A stretch of 64,000 nucleotides of DNA from Rhynchopus sp. YZ270_cl-10 (taxonomy: Eukaryota; Euglenozoa; Diplonemea; Diplonemida; Diplonemidae), in NCBI GenBank assembly GCA_964035575.1, contig OZ037890.1, positions 372,001 to 436,000 on the forward strand, in the 5' to 3' direction. The notes beneath the pieces are model-generated. The model saw only the letters and a program-made list of their open reading frames with translations, ran no database searches and had not been told where the DNA came from. Shown here one piece after another: positions 20,506-31,527 of this stretch. Within the stretch, counting starts at the first letter, position 1. Every line of letters starts with the position of its first letter. A program made the position numbers and the translations under genes.

Positions 20506-23230
20506 CTCCTCCCCCCACAGCTTCTGTCCTTCCCCGACCATGAACTACACTGGAGAGCGCAACTCCCTAAGACAACTGGCACCATCTTCCTCTTTTGCGG
20601 GGGCATTTTTCTCACCCATACACCCATAAAACTGGAGCCCCACCTAGCCTTCTGCCTGATATTCGCTGAGACCACTATGCACAGCTGCCACTCCATCGCT
20701 GCCAGCCCTCCACGTCGCCCCTCAGCACGCTATTCCCACATCAACCTCAGGCACGGTACCGCACAGTACGAACCCAGATGGGGATCGACAGAATACCCTT
20801 TAAAAAAAAACAACATCCGATCACCTCAAGAGAGACGAACAGAGAACCACCCCATGGCTCCGTTTTTTATTTGTACGACACGCCCATACCCCACACATGC
20901 TTCCCACTACACATCCGCTTCGTTTGTTCTGTACAACAATGCCACCCACAAAGGGCGGCCGGTAGAATGCTGTACAGAACAACGACGCAGGAACGGCTGC
21001 AACCTGAACAACAGAGACGCCACAGAGAAAGAAAGAGAGAAAAACCGCACAATGAGGAATCCCGCCTCTCTCCTGGTTCCCTCTGTGGGCGTTACGTTCA
21101 CAGTAACATCGATGGTCGACATACGTAGACGCTTTCGGCACCAATGAAGGAACCTACTCACAGGTCTGCTCTGGTAAGCCCCCCACCCACCCACCCACCC
21201 TCCTCAAAGAAAAGACCCCCAAAGGAAACTGACGTCCAATGAGGGGCATGAAACATCAGACTCCCACCCCTGCACCTACCCCATATGTCTGCATCGTCTG
21301 GTGCGGAATCTCTTTGTGGAATCTAGACCCCCTAATCCATCCCAAAGGCATCGTTTGCCCTACGGCACTCCACAAGGACACCCCACCTCCACAATGTACA
21401 ACGGAAGACCTAACGACACAGCTACCGATACTATACTATAGCTCTTGGTCACGTCCCCCCCTATCCTTATCCTATCCCTACCCAAAGCGCAACACAACAC
21501 AATACACATCTACACATCCCCACCCATACAGTATCCTCACGACGGTACATATGATTGGATACCAGCTGTCCCATGCCCACATATACCTTTGCAATGTGAC
21601 ACAACACTTTTGATGAATTTGTCAAAAATGGAATGCCAAAACTGCGCTAACGAAGACGTTCTCTGTCTCATTCAATGGTGACAGAATAGAATAGGGGGAA
21701 AAAAGTAGAGAGAAGTTGAAAGTGCAAGTGCCTCATTAGCTGAGTCATCTGGTTCTTTATATCTTGAAATATTTGGATAGGTTCTCGCTGTTCAGTATAC
21801 ACAGCTTTAAAGATACATAGCTTTGCAAAAAAAAAGGGGGCTAGATTGTTCCCCATCCCCCTCTTCTCCCTCTCCCTCACCAATCCCCCCCCCCGAAATC
21901 CGCAAAAAAAATGGCAATAAACTGATCGAAAACTGTCGCGTCAGGTTGTTATGTTACCCCCTTTGTTCTCCAGCTTATCCCAAAAACAGGCCTCAGGCGT
22001 ATACCGGCCTTTTTTCGGGGTTTTTCGGGTCCGTATACCGAGTTTTTTCCCGTTTTTTTTTGGTGGTTTTGTGGGCATTTTGCGCTGGTTTTTCCAGATT
22101 AAATTATGATTTTCACCTTACTTTTGCCCAGAAAAATGTAGGATTTTGTGTTTTCTCGTTATCATGTTGCCTGGGTACCCAGAATACCTGGGTACCAGAA
22201 AGTGATAGGAACTACAGTGTGCACAGTGTACAGTGTACAGTGTACAGTGTACAGTGTACAGTGTACAGTGTACAGTGTACAGTGTACAGTGTACAGTGTA
22301 CAGTGTACAGTGTACAGTGTACAGTGTACAGTGTACAGTGTACAGTGTACAGTGTACAGTGTACAGTGTACAGTGTACAGTGTACAGTGTACAGTGTATA
22401 AAACTATAAAACAGTGTATTTCTGTGATTCAAACACTGGAAAAATGTAACAAAGCACTGTTTTTCCCTCGAGAACAGCCGTTTTTCTTCACTCGTGTTTC
22501 CTTTGCGTGCAAAGAAAACAAGAGTGAAGAAAAACGACTTTTCTCTCGAGAATAAATAGATATTACCCGCGGTTGAAAAAAAACAGAACCGGACATGGCA
22601 CCAAAGGTTCCTGGCGAAGCCACTGTACGCAACATTTCTAAAAAATGTTGACATAAAATGGCACTGTCGTTGGTGATTTTCGTCAGGAAAATTCCCGCAG
22701 CGAGAAATCGATTCCATAAATTATTGTCAAAATTTTACTTCACATATTTTCTAAAACGAAAGTCTCTGGCGAAGCCACGGTACGCAACATTTCCAAAATT
22801 GCGCTTAGAATTACATATTTTTTGCAGCCAAGCTGTCATGGGAAGGGTGGTATGCATGCTTGCGCCGCAGGCGCACGGTACGCTACTTTTTTCCCGCAGG
22901 CAGGGCGCGAACGCATAAAAAAAGTTTGTTCGCCCTAAGCGTTTCTTAAAGAGGAAGGTTGAACCTATGCAGAAATTTCCTGCCGCAGGGGGGGATTTTT
23001 TTTCCCCCTTTTCCTTTTTCTGCCTTTTTTGGGTTCTGCGAAGAGATTGCGACCCACAGTGGTGCCGCACAAAAACTTTAGTGGGGCCCACCCACCCAAA
23101 AACCCACCAGTGAAAAACGGGAAAAAAAAGTGGAAATCCCAAAACCCGTATACGTATACCACTCCCAGCGGTAGGCATGCCCAAAAACCTTCATTTTTTT
23201 TTTTTTTTTTGAAAAGTCGTTACTTTCTCT
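20506..23230. other. C/A-rich and repeat-rich spacer
   Basis: From 20521 a plus-strand frame stays open for about 200 codons. The sequence is C/A-rich, which by itself depletes stops, and no family or start context supports a gene. A heptamer array lies at 22223-22397. The segments AAGCCAC.GTACGCAACATTT (near 22616 and 22774) and GCGCCGCAGGCGCACGGTAC (near 22860, 24550, 27120 and 31940) are dispersed repeats. Confidence 0.5.
22223..22397. repeat. (GTGTACA)n heptamer tandem array
   Basis: About 25 near-perfect 7-bp units (CAGTGTA phase) over 175 bp. Each unit contains the TGTACA palindrome. It creates long artefactual open frames on both strands. Confidence 0.95.
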
Positions 23231-23659
23231 TTATCCTCCCGGAGGGCTTATAGTCCGTCTTGCAGCAGAACGTTGAGGGGTGGTATTGGCGGCGCTCTGA
23301 TGCGTTTCTGCGGTAGGATGCATATTACTTCCACTCCCACCCCCTTTCTCTGTCTCTTCCCAATGGTATGTGGTCATGAGCTGGTCTAATTCATCTATCC
23401 CAAAGGAGGCACGCGGCACCACCTCCCCGTCCAATTCCATTCGCTCCTCTTGGTTTGGAAACTCCGGAAAGTCTGATTGAAATTTTGGCATTTCTTTGCG
23501 TCTCCCTGTTGTCACCTCATCGGCAGCTTCATCCCGTCTCCGTGCTGTGGTAGGTTGGATGCCGAATCGTCTTAGCACTCTATAAAACCCGTCCACCTTC
23601 CAAAACCCATATGTTATCACCGGAATGCTAAGCAACAACAAGATTGTTAAGAAATCCAT
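23231..23659 (-). CDS. Possible small single-pass membrane protein, unknown
   Basis: A 142-residue frame. Residues 3-20 (FLTILLLLSIPVITYGFW) form a hydrophobic N-terminal anchor or signal. The rest is charged, Pro/Thr/Ser-rich and probably disordered, ending in ISPPGG. No family is recognised. Unlike the other minus-strand genes, no AG acceptor lies close to the ATG, which follows CTCCGGCACCTCCA. It sits between repeats. It could be real, an exon, or a chance frame. Confidence 0.35.
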   Translation of the reverse strand: MDFLTILLLLSIPVITYGFWKVDGFYRVLRRFGIQPTTARRRDEAADEVTTGRRKEMPKFQSDFPEFPNQEERMELDGEVVPRASFGIDELDQLMTTYHWEETEKGGGSGSNMHPTAETHQSAANTTPQRSAARRTISPPGG

Positions 23660-24269
23660 TGGAGGTGCCGGAGGAAGCGAAATGATCTCTTTTTTATTTT
23701 TCTCCTTCTATGAATCACTTTACGCCTATTGGCAGAATAGGTACCTCAAATATCGGTCAAACGAGGAGGAAGAGAAGAAGATGACACCAATCACCTAAGA
23801 AGAACCCAGCTTTGGAGATCTCAATGGGGGGTCTCAACTACAATGTTGGCAAAAAACCGCCGTACTACAATTTTTCTCTCTCTCTCCTTCTCTCAACGAA
23901 ATTGCTTATTAGGATGAAGATCTGCACTCAAATATCGGCGTGAATGAGGAAGAAGAAGAAGAAAAAGAGGAGGAGAAAAATCAAGATGTGTTTTCTACAA
24001 TACAAACGACTCCGCAAAAATCAGATGCGACTCAATGAATGAAAACCTAAACGGGGGTATAGGGGGTGGAGGGGGAAAGTGTAAACCCTCAAAAAGGCGA
24101 ATTGCCCCCTAAAAAAATGGTGTGGAAATAGAGGACAGAGAAGAGAGGGAGGGAATGGGATGGGAAAGGATGGTGGGAGGAGGGTTTTCAAGAAGAAAAA
24201 AAATATGGGTAGTGTGCAGGCCTATTTTGAGGAATTTGCCGTTTTTTCCCCCTTTTTTTTGTAGCTTGT

Positions 24270-24335
24270 TTTTTTTTTTGAAACCTTGGTTGTATTAGTG
24301 TAGCCACCCTAGAGTGTGCTTCGCTATACTGTTTT
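24270..24335 (-). repeat. Short dispersed repeat with A-rich tail (copy b)
   Basis: T-tract, GAAACCTTGGTTGTATTAG, TGTAGCCACCCTAGAGTGTG, then CGCTATACT. It matches the copy near 60507 closely. Confidence 0.65.
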
Positions 24336-24726
24336 TTTAAAATATTGTATCGACAATGCTTGTTTTTTTTGTTGTGACAAAATTGGTTGGAAGCAAATAC
24401 CCTGGGAGGATTCACTTTGTCTTTTTTAGTTTTGCATTTTTTTCCCCCATATTTTTTTTTTTTTTTTGGTTTTGAAACAGGCTCTCCGCTAGGATTTCCG
24501 ATTTTGAAAATATTCTGTTGATGGTCCACGTTGGTGGGGTACATGCTTGCGCCGCAGGCGCACGGTACGCAACTTTTTTTTTTACCAACGCCCGATTTTG
24601 ACTTTTTTGGGACGTTTGAGCACTCACCTCTCCATATCTTCTTCTCCTGAGCTTTTTTGACAGGTAGAACGGGTCTGAACCACTTAGCAGAACTTTTTTT
24701 TTTTTTCTTTTTTTCCCCATTTTCAA

Positions 24727-24755
24727 AAAGTTCTGTTGACAATCAACAGAACTTT
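24727..24755. repeat. Perfect 13-bp-arm palindrome
   Basis: AAAGTTCTGTTGA, CAA, TCAACAGAACTTT. It is a short hairpin and possibly the end of a degraded inverted-repeat element. Confidence 0.7.
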
Positions 24756-25424
24756 AGTACCTAGCGGAGTGCCTGTTTTACAAAAAATGTGCCCGCATAA
24801 ACCATGCGTGATACATTGAGACTAGCCCCCCAAGGGAGGGAGAATGCTAAAAGAAAATCAAAAATCAAAAAAGAAATAACACACGAAAAGATCTGCAATA
24901 CACATCTTTTCAAGAAAATAAAAATAAAATAAAGATGAGAATAATCAACACACAGCAATTCCCACGTTTTTGGGGGGTTTTTTTCCCCACTTGTTTTCTT
25001 TTTTTTTTTTTTGCAACGATTTGGAAAAGAACACCCCCCTCTTCGACATCTTAACAAAGAGAAGTTGAACGCAAATACGCCCCACCGGACAACCACCGAT
25101 TGTCGCCAGCACAACCCGCCCAATAAAAAAAAAAAAAAAAAAAAAGTTTACTTGTGCGCGAGGCCCTCTCGATTATTCGTGAACTTCTGTGGTAGTGAGC
25201 GCAGTGATGACAGTGGTGACGGTGATGGAGGTGTGTTAACCTAACACCCAATCGAAGCGCGGGGTAAGAGGAGCTGGAGACCAACCATTCCAGTCCATGA
25301 AAAAAAACAGACAGATACCTTTTTTCCTCTGATACAATGTGGGAACAATATAGTTGCCACTTTGGGCAAAAACCTCTACTCTTCCCCTCTGTCTGGGAAT
25401 TGCAAGAAAAAAAAGAGAAAAATA

Positions 25425-25460
25425 GTAAGATGAACCTAAGCCTCTTGTACTTAGTCATTG
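25425..25460. repeat. CTAAGC/ACTTAG hairpin copy
   Basis: AAGATGAACCTAAGC, CTCTTGT, ACTTAGTCATTG. One loop change and one stem mismatch compared with the type copy. Confidence 0.6.
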
Positions 25461-25625
25461 TAAAAAAAAGGGGGGTTGCTAACGCCTCTACGGACGAAAG
25501 CATCGAAGAAAAAAGTTGAAAGTTGCAAAGAAAATTGAAGTTATTGATACACACACCTCCGACTGACCCACTGTACGATGCCAGCCCCGAATGAAAGCAC
25601 CCAGAAAATAAAATTTGAAAATTTT

Positions 25626-25652
25626 GATGGAGTGTGCCTCTCATGCACATAA
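25626..25652. repeat. Hairpin copy with TGTGC/GCACA stem
   Basis: GAGTGTGC, CTCTCAT, GCACATAAC. The stem sequence is wholly different from CTAAGC, yet the pairing and the CTCTC loop are kept. Confidence 0.6.
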
Positions 25653-25720
25653 CACAACAGAACCCACATCTAAGGGAAAACGAAAATACACATAACAGCA
25701 ACTCTTTTGACAAGACAAGC

Positions 25721-25754
<34 letters not shown>

Positions 25755-26137
25755 CGACTGAGACTTAACAGGGTGCAAAGGTGCTGCCAGACTCAGGTAC
25801 ACACACTCGCGACACATTTCCCCATCTTCATGCCCGATGGTGCCGACAGCAGAACGCGAGAGATGGGGAAAGGATATATGACTACATAATTGTATCAGTG
25901 CCAACACACAGAAGGTGTTCACTATACGATTTGCTATAACATATGATCTGTGGGCAGATTTTGATAATTATTTTGTCAAAGCCAAGGATGGGGGTGTGCC
26001 CTACCGAAACGGGAGGGGATACAAAGTAACTGTTTTCTTTTTCTTTTTTTTTTCTTCTTTTTTTCTGTGTTTTCTTCACTTTTTTTTTTTTTTTTCGTTC
26101 TTCGTTGGTTTGTGCGTTACAAAAGAGAAAAGTTTAT

Positions 26138-26172
26138 CAGATGAACATAAGCCTCTCGTGATTAGTCACCTA
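26138..26172. repeat. CATAAGC/GATTAG hairpin copy
   Basis: CAGATGAACATAAGC, CTCTCGT, GATTAGTCACCT. Loop intact, stem weakened. Confidence 0.6.
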
Positions 26173-26448
26173 GGAAAAAAAAATGGGAAAGGGGGAAGCA
26201 TTTTTCCCCCCATTCATTGGGTTGTCCAAAAAGAGGAAAAGGGGAAAAAAAGGGGGGGGGGAGTTGTTATGGTACCTCGGTTAGCTTGTGAGGATACAAA
26301 AACGTTGATAGTGCAAAAAAAACAGGGGGAAAAAAAAAAGAAAAGAAAGACAAGATGTGCCTCTGAACGTGCTACACCATCCAAGAACCAGATAAAGAAG
26401 CGCTTAAAGTTTTGGCAGGAGCTGCATTTCATACACCTTTTTTTTTGT

Positions 26449-26507
26449 TTTTTTTGAAAACTTGGTTGTATTAGTGTAGACACCCGAGGATGAACTCAGG
26501 CTATTTC
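26449..26507 (-). repeat. Short dispersed repeat (copy c), split by a transposon
   Basis: TTTTTGAAAACTTGGTTGTA, TTAGTGTAGACACCCGAGG, ATGAACTC. It is interrupted at 26498 by the MULE-like element and resumes at 27577 with GGATGAACTCCACTAT, so the transposon inserted into an existing repeat copy. Confidence 0.75.
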
Positions 26508-27576
26508 CTAACTCTGGGGCGTTTTTTCCAAAATTTCGAAAAAGAAATGCAAAAAAAGTGCGGCATTTTCGTGAGGTTTTTTTCCGCCCAAGAGGGCGTT
26601 TTGTTGCATTTCCGAGCCAATCCCGGCTTGTGGTGGGGCATATTCGGAAAAATGGACAAAAATTTAGTGACTTAAATTTTCGCAAAATATGAACCCATAC
26701 TCGTAAACAAGGGTCATTTTCAAGAAATTTCGGAAAATTCCGACATTTGGAAGCAATTTTTCCCCTGAAAAAAACAGTGGGTTTTCAGCTCCAAAACATA
26801 CCGCGATTGGAATTTCCGGAATCCGCCCGCGCTGTGGTGGGGTCACTTTGCCGAAATGGCCAAATTCTTGGTTTTGGTCAAAATCCATGTAGGGTAAAGA
26901 GGGCCAAGGTAAATCCCACAACCAAATTTGCTCTCCCTGATCCTGACGTCTTGAAACATGAAAATGCCCGAAAACACCGGCATTTGCATTTCCGGAATCC
27001 GTGCGTTGTGTGGTGGGGTCAATTTTCCGAAATGGACAAGTTCTTGGTTTTGGTCAAAATCCGTCAGTGTAAGGTAAAGGGGGCAAGTGTTTGCCTGTAG
27101 AAACTGGAAGGGAACAAGAAGCGCCGCAGGCGCACGGTACCCAACTTTTTTTTTTGTACCTTTTCTCCACTTTCTTTTGATTGCACGAGCCGATTGCTCT
27201 CCACGGTGGGGTCATATGTGTGTCCAAAAACACTCTGAGGTACTATTATTCTGAAATAAGATTCAATGGTTTCTTAAGGAATCCTCATATCGTGATATCT
27301 CTGATAACCCTCGAAAACGAACCCCGCCGGAGGCGGATTTTTTTTGTACACATGTGCGCAAAAATACTTTTTTCTTGCTTATTTCGCACATTTGGGAGCA
27401 CGGGACCCCAACATTTTTTTTCCTGGTCACTTTTTCCCAGACAGAAGTGCCCTACCTACCTTCCCCCTTAGGCGAAAAAAAAGTGCGGCAACCGGGAAAA
27501 TTTGGTCGGTAAAAAAAGTGCGGCATTTCCAAAATCTCAAATCCTAAAATCGAAACTCAGATTTAGGAAATAGCCT
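26498..27576. mobile_element. MULE-like non-autonomous TIR element A
   Basis: A 1079-bp element with perfect 14-bp terminal inverted repeats AGGCTATTTCCTAA / TTAGGAAATAGCCT and a perfect 10-bp target duplication GGATGAACTC (26488-26497 and 27577-27586). Duplications of 9-11 bp are typical of Mutator-like elements. It has no transposase frame. Inside are two to three diverged direct copies of a roughly 140-bp block containing GTGGTGGGGTCA and AAGTTCTTGGTTTTGGTCAA. It shares about 430 bp of interior with element B at 31528. Confidence 0.85.
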
Positions 27577-28468
27577 GGATGAACTCCACTATTTTTTTTT
27601 TTTTTAGAAAATGGACCACATTATTTGTGGTATCGACAAATTACCATGTCAGATAAAATAGTATGTGCAAAAAAAAAGGGGGAGAGGAGGAAGAGGGGAA
27701 GAGAGAGAAAAAGAACACAGAAAAGGTTTGAAAGACGAACGTAACACTCCGCAACCCCAAATAGACGGCGAAACACCCCAAATGGAAGCAGTGTTGAAGG
27801 GATGCAGGGTATAACAGGCACCCTTTATATTTGCCAGACGGAGTCACCCCACCACTGGACGGATGGATCTCATGCGCCTCGTCAATCACCTCGTCTCCAG
27901 GCGACTTACCACTCCACGAAACCCTCCATCACAATTTTCCTTCAGTAACGTTTTGCTTGGACTACAAATATAAAGGGGCTTTAAAGAAGCCTCACTTTGG
28001 GCAGGGGATTACCTCCCATCCAAAGGGAAAAGCAAACCCTTCTTTATACCATGACCTCTTCTATGTGATGCGGTCAAACAAAGAACGCCCGAAAAAGGTG
28101 GATTCAGTAGGAGATGGGGTTTAAAAAAAAGTTGGCTTGAAATACAAAGCCCTCTCGTGACAGTGTACCTAAAAAAAAAACTGTAGGTAGGTAGGGGGTC
28201 ATGTGCGAATCAATTCGCAGCACAAAAAAATCAAAAAAAAGCCATTCTATTCAGATCGTAAGAAATTCAAGAAAACGGTCAAAAAACGATCAAAAAAGAG
28301 GAGAAAAACGGTTGGGAAAAGACAATAAAATACTACAAAAAAGGTATATAAAGTGTCCAGCTGGGGGTCTAAAGGGTTAAGAGTTTTTTTTTATTCAAAA
28401 TTGAGCTGACAATACCAATACATTTACTTTTCCCCCCTTACCCTTCCCTCCCTCCCTTTTTCCCCCTT

Positions 28469-31291
28469 TCACGCAATGGGTTGCTTCCACATTGCGTGGT
28501 GGTGTTTTACCCATCCAATTTGCGCCAATGCATAAAGGACTACAACCGACGCCACCCCTGTTGCAATCTGCAAGGACCCTCCGAATTTTACGTAGTCCAC
28601 GAATTTGTAGCCTCCGGGGGCTTGCACCATTTGATTGGTTTGGTATGACATTGGGGTCGTAAATGAAAGCCCTGCGCCCATGATGATGAGGAGCACCACC
28701 AACTCTGGGTCGATCCCCGCATTTTCGACGCATGCTGCATATGCAACCGGGTACACCAAGACCGCTACTGCAGCGTTGTTTAAGAACATCCCTAGTGTAA
28801 CGGTGAACACATACACCAATGACAACACTGCAAACTCCGATCCATCTGTCGCTGAAGTAATCCCATTTCCTACCCACATTGCTACTCCCGAATTCGACAT
28901 CGCCTGGCCTATACCAAATGAAGCAGCGATTGTGAGCAGAACATCTCCTTTAAGCGACGCCCACGCTTCTTTTGTTGTAATGACACGAAGAGAGATGAAG
29001 GCTGCGACAATGATGAATCCGAGCGCAACAATATCGATTACCTCTGATGCAGTAAGGACTACCAACAGCAGAAGCGCGCCCATGGTGACAATCATGTTTC
29101 GTGTATCCCGCATCGGAGGCGCCGAGTTTTCGATGACAACAATCGAGGCAAACCATTTTGATTTTGTGAACTGCGACAACGCGGCCTTCTTCACGCATTC
29201 CAACAACAGAATGTCACCTTCCTGTAGTTGCTCTCTTTTAAATTCAACGTCTCTCCCTGCATTGCGTCTTCTCTGATTCGCATTTTTTTTAAAAACCGCA
29301 AGACAACACACATTATACTTCTTCCTCAAATCCAAATCCAAGCAGGACTTCCCCTCCAAAAAGGTCTTCGCCCCAACGGTCACCTCGATCAACGCCTTGT
29401 CTCTTCTGTCCCCTACAATCTTCGAAATATGCTTATTATAAATCTTCAATCCTTGGTACTGCCTCACCGTATTCACCTGCTGAGAAGAACAGTAAAACAC
29501 CGCGATATCACCAGCCTTGATTTTGTACATCCAAGGAGAGCCGTCAATCGGGGGCTCCTCCGCACCAATGTTTTTATGGATTGCATCGATGTTATGAATT
29601 CTCAGCACCGAAGGACCCAATCGGGTTACCCCAGTTTCTTCAACGGTTGAACCGATGAGGGGATTAACAAATTCAAAGGAAACTTCGAACCGTGCATTAG
29701 AAGAAAACACTGCAGGGGTCTGCATCGTTGACGCTGTCGCTTTAAATCCACCAGCGCTTTGGTTTCCAAGCGCACCCCCAGAGAGCGTTCTGCTTGACGA
29801 TGCCATAGCCAACCCCACCGCACGATCTCCTGGCGCCGGAATCCGTTTCGGCAGCAACGCCCTCGAAGTGATCACCATCCATACAATCCCAATCAAAAAC
29901 ACCGGCAGACCAATCACCGAGGTGCTAAAAAATGAGGGTTTCGTATAAGGGGGCTGTTGCCCAGGCGGGAAATTCCCACTGTACGTCGAAGCTATACCGA
30001 TTGTAACCAAATTCGCAGAAGAACCCACGATAGAGCAGGTTCCTCCAAGCATGATTGCAAAAGACATCGGAAGCATAAACTTTGAAACGCTCATATTAAG
30101 CCGGCTGCACCACACCTGGAGAATGGGGATCATCATGAAAACGATTGGGGTATTGTTCAGAACTGCAGAAAGGGTGCCTACTACTAAACACATTCGTACC
30201 AACGCTGCAGGCTCGGAAGATGGTTTGCCGAGACACTTCATGAGAGCTAATTCGGCCCCTCCTGCCATAGACAATGCGCGAGCAAAGGGAAGAAGAATCC
30301 CATTCGCAATCACCCCTGCATTGCTGAACCCCGAGAAAGCCTGCTCTGCGGTAATAATCTCTAACGTCAAAAACATAATATTCACCGACATAAGCGAAAC
30401 ATCAGCGGGCTTTCCATGCAACGCAATGAGAAGCACCCCAGTGAGCACCCCAAAGATGACGACATAACCTTTCCAATTTTCCGCCGGATTCGCAGAAAAC
30501 TGCGGATGCACAAACAACGAAAGAAACAGCAGCAACCCCATATACAGCACTACATAGGCAATGAGCTGGTAGTACTCTTGGTAGTTGAATTTGGCGCCCA
30601 TTTTTTGGAGTTTTTGCTGCCGTCTGAGAAGCGTCGCTTCGCGGAAGGCTTGAAACGCAAGCTCAGGGCTCTGTGCATTGCGGAAGACCTTCTGCTTAAT
30701 ACTCGAAAGAAGCCTCTCTTCAATTCCCTTTAACGCATTCTCCTTCGCAAACGAAAGCACATCAACCTCGTCAGCCATGAACACATTTTGGTTGGTTTCT
30801 CCAGACGCCTTATCAAATTTCTTCACAATTTTCCGGATGGCTTCTCTGTTCACCTTACGCATTTTGTTTAGATCAAGCAAATGGATGTACAATACACGGT
30901 ATTCTTCTGTGAGCTTCTCCTGGGAGGAGCTGTCCTCGGGGATGTGGAAGGTGGCGTATGCTTTGTGGGCTGAGTTGAGTCTGTCCTGGTCGGAGCCTTC
31001 GGTGAGGGGTGTCGTGGCAATGGCATCGCCGGTGAGTGCACGGAGTTTGTGTTCCGCTGTATCAAGCTTCTCCTGGAAGCATGCCTCCACTGCGTGCGCG
31101 TTGTTGCGCACCTCCGCAAAGAAGGCCTCTCGCAGCTCATCGCATTGCCCCTCATCGGGCACGTCGTTTCCCTGCACCTGGTCCAGCTCGTACTTATACC
31201 TCTTGGCAGCACCCTCCAAGGCCCGGTACTCCACATACGTGAACTCCGGTGCCAGGCGCTTTTCATCGTTAAGTTGTTGTTTGAATTTCAT
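28469..31291 (-). CDS. SPX-domain SLC13/SAC1-type anion (phosphate?) transporter
   Basis: An intronless 940-residue protein. The N-terminal about 200 residues form an SPX domain (starts MKFKQQLNDEKR; conserved YVEYRALEGAAKRYKYEL), a sensor of inositol pyrophosphates that report phosphate status. Two transporter halves follow, about 10 or more helices, of the divalent anion:sodium symporter type (SLC13/ArsB-NhaD clan): half 1 carries VLNNTPIVFMM and GGTCSIVGSSANLVTIG, half 2 carries MFLNNAAVAV and SFTTPMSYQTNQMV. Between them lie about 200 soluble residues with two TrkA-C/RCK-C-like segments, as in SAC1-like sulfate-response transporters. The combination of SPX with TrkA-C loops is unusual; yeast Pho87/90 have SPX but lack these loops. 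The start is the ATG at 31291: CTTTACACTCTCAG lies 17 nt upstream, whereas the in-frame ATG at 31366 lies upstream of that acceptor. The substrate is probably phosphate, inferred from SPX. Confidence 0.9.
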   Translation of the reverse strand: MKFKQQLNDEKRLAPEFTYVEYRALEGAAKRYKYELDQVQGNDVPDEGQCDELREAFFAEVRNNAHAVEACFQEKLDTAEHKLRALTGDAIATTPLTEGSDQDRLNSAHKAYATFHIPEDSSSQEKLTEEYRVLYIHLLDLNKMRKVNREAIRKIVKKFDKASGETNQNVFMADEVDVLSFAKENALKGIEERLLSSIKQKVFRNAQSPELAFQAFREATLLRRQQKLQKMGAKFNYQEYYQLIAYVVLYMGLLLFLSLFVHPQFSANPAENWKGYVVIFGVLTGVLLIALHGKPADVSLMSVNIMFLTLEIITAEQAFSGFSNAGVIANGILLPFARALSMAGGAELALMKCLGKPSSEPAALVRMCLVVGTLSAVLNNTPIVFMMIPILQVWCSRLNMSVSKFMLPMSFAIMLGGTCSIVGSSANLVTIGIASTYSGNFPPGQQPPYTKPSFFSTSVIGLPVFLIGIVWMVITSRALLPKRIPAPGDRAVGLAMASSSRTLSGGALGNQSAGGFKATASTMQTPAVFSSNARFEVSFEFVNPLIGSTVEETGVTRLGPSVLRIHNIDAIHKNIGAEEPPIDGSPWMYKIKAGDIAVFYCSSQQVNTVRQYQGLKIYNKHISKIVGDRRDKALIEVTVGAKTFLEGKSCLDLDLRKKYNVCCLAVFKKNANQRRRNAGRDVEFKREQLQEGDILLLECVKKAALSQFTKSKWFASIVVIENSAPPMRDTRNMIVTMGALLLLVVLTASEVIDIVALGFIIVAAFISLRVITTKEAWASLKGDVLLTIAASFGIGQAMSNSGVAMWVGNGITSATDGSEFAVLSLVYVFTVTLGMFLNNAAVAVLVYPVAYAACVENAGIDPELVVLLIIMGAGLSFTTPMSYQTNQMVQAPGGYKFVDYVKFGGSLQIATGVASVVVLYALAQIGWVKHHHAMWKQPIA

Positions 31292-31527
31292 ATTCGTATT
31301 TTTGTTTTCTGAGAGTGTAAAGTGGATGGGGACAGAGAGAGAGAGAGGTGATATGCATCCTTCCACCGTAGTGGTAGCTAGCTCTCAGAGGGTTTATCAG
31401 TGGCTGTAATATAAATAAAAATAGGGGATGTTGGGGGGTGTTATGGTAAGAGGTTGGACAAGAGCGTAGGTGATGCTGAGTTGTGCGCATTAGTGTGCAT
31501 ACATTTGTGTATCATTGGGTGAAAAAT

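Larger units (their letters stand above)
23660..28468. other. Repeat-rich spacer downstream of the SPX transporter gene
   Basis: About 4.8 kb without a recognised gene. It contains short dispersed repeats (24270, 26449), hairpin copies (25425, 25626, 26138), a 13-bp-arm palindrome at 24727-24755, homopolymer tracts and a MULE-like element at 26498-27576. A GTACAGCCGGTC-type repeat fragment lies near 28127. Confidence 0.6.

Noticed and set aside
20521-21147. Plus-strand frame of about 209 codons right of the hAT element
   Set aside because: The C/A-rich composition suppresses stops. There is no start context, no family resemblance and low-complexity content. It remains possible as an exon but is not supported.
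22223-22397. Heptamer array as telomere repeat
   Set aside because: The unit GTGTACA is not a telomere-like G-rich repeat, and the array is internal.
22118-22717. 199-codon frame over the heptamer array
   Set aside because: The 7-bp repeat lacks stops in several frames, so long frames appear on both strands without coding.
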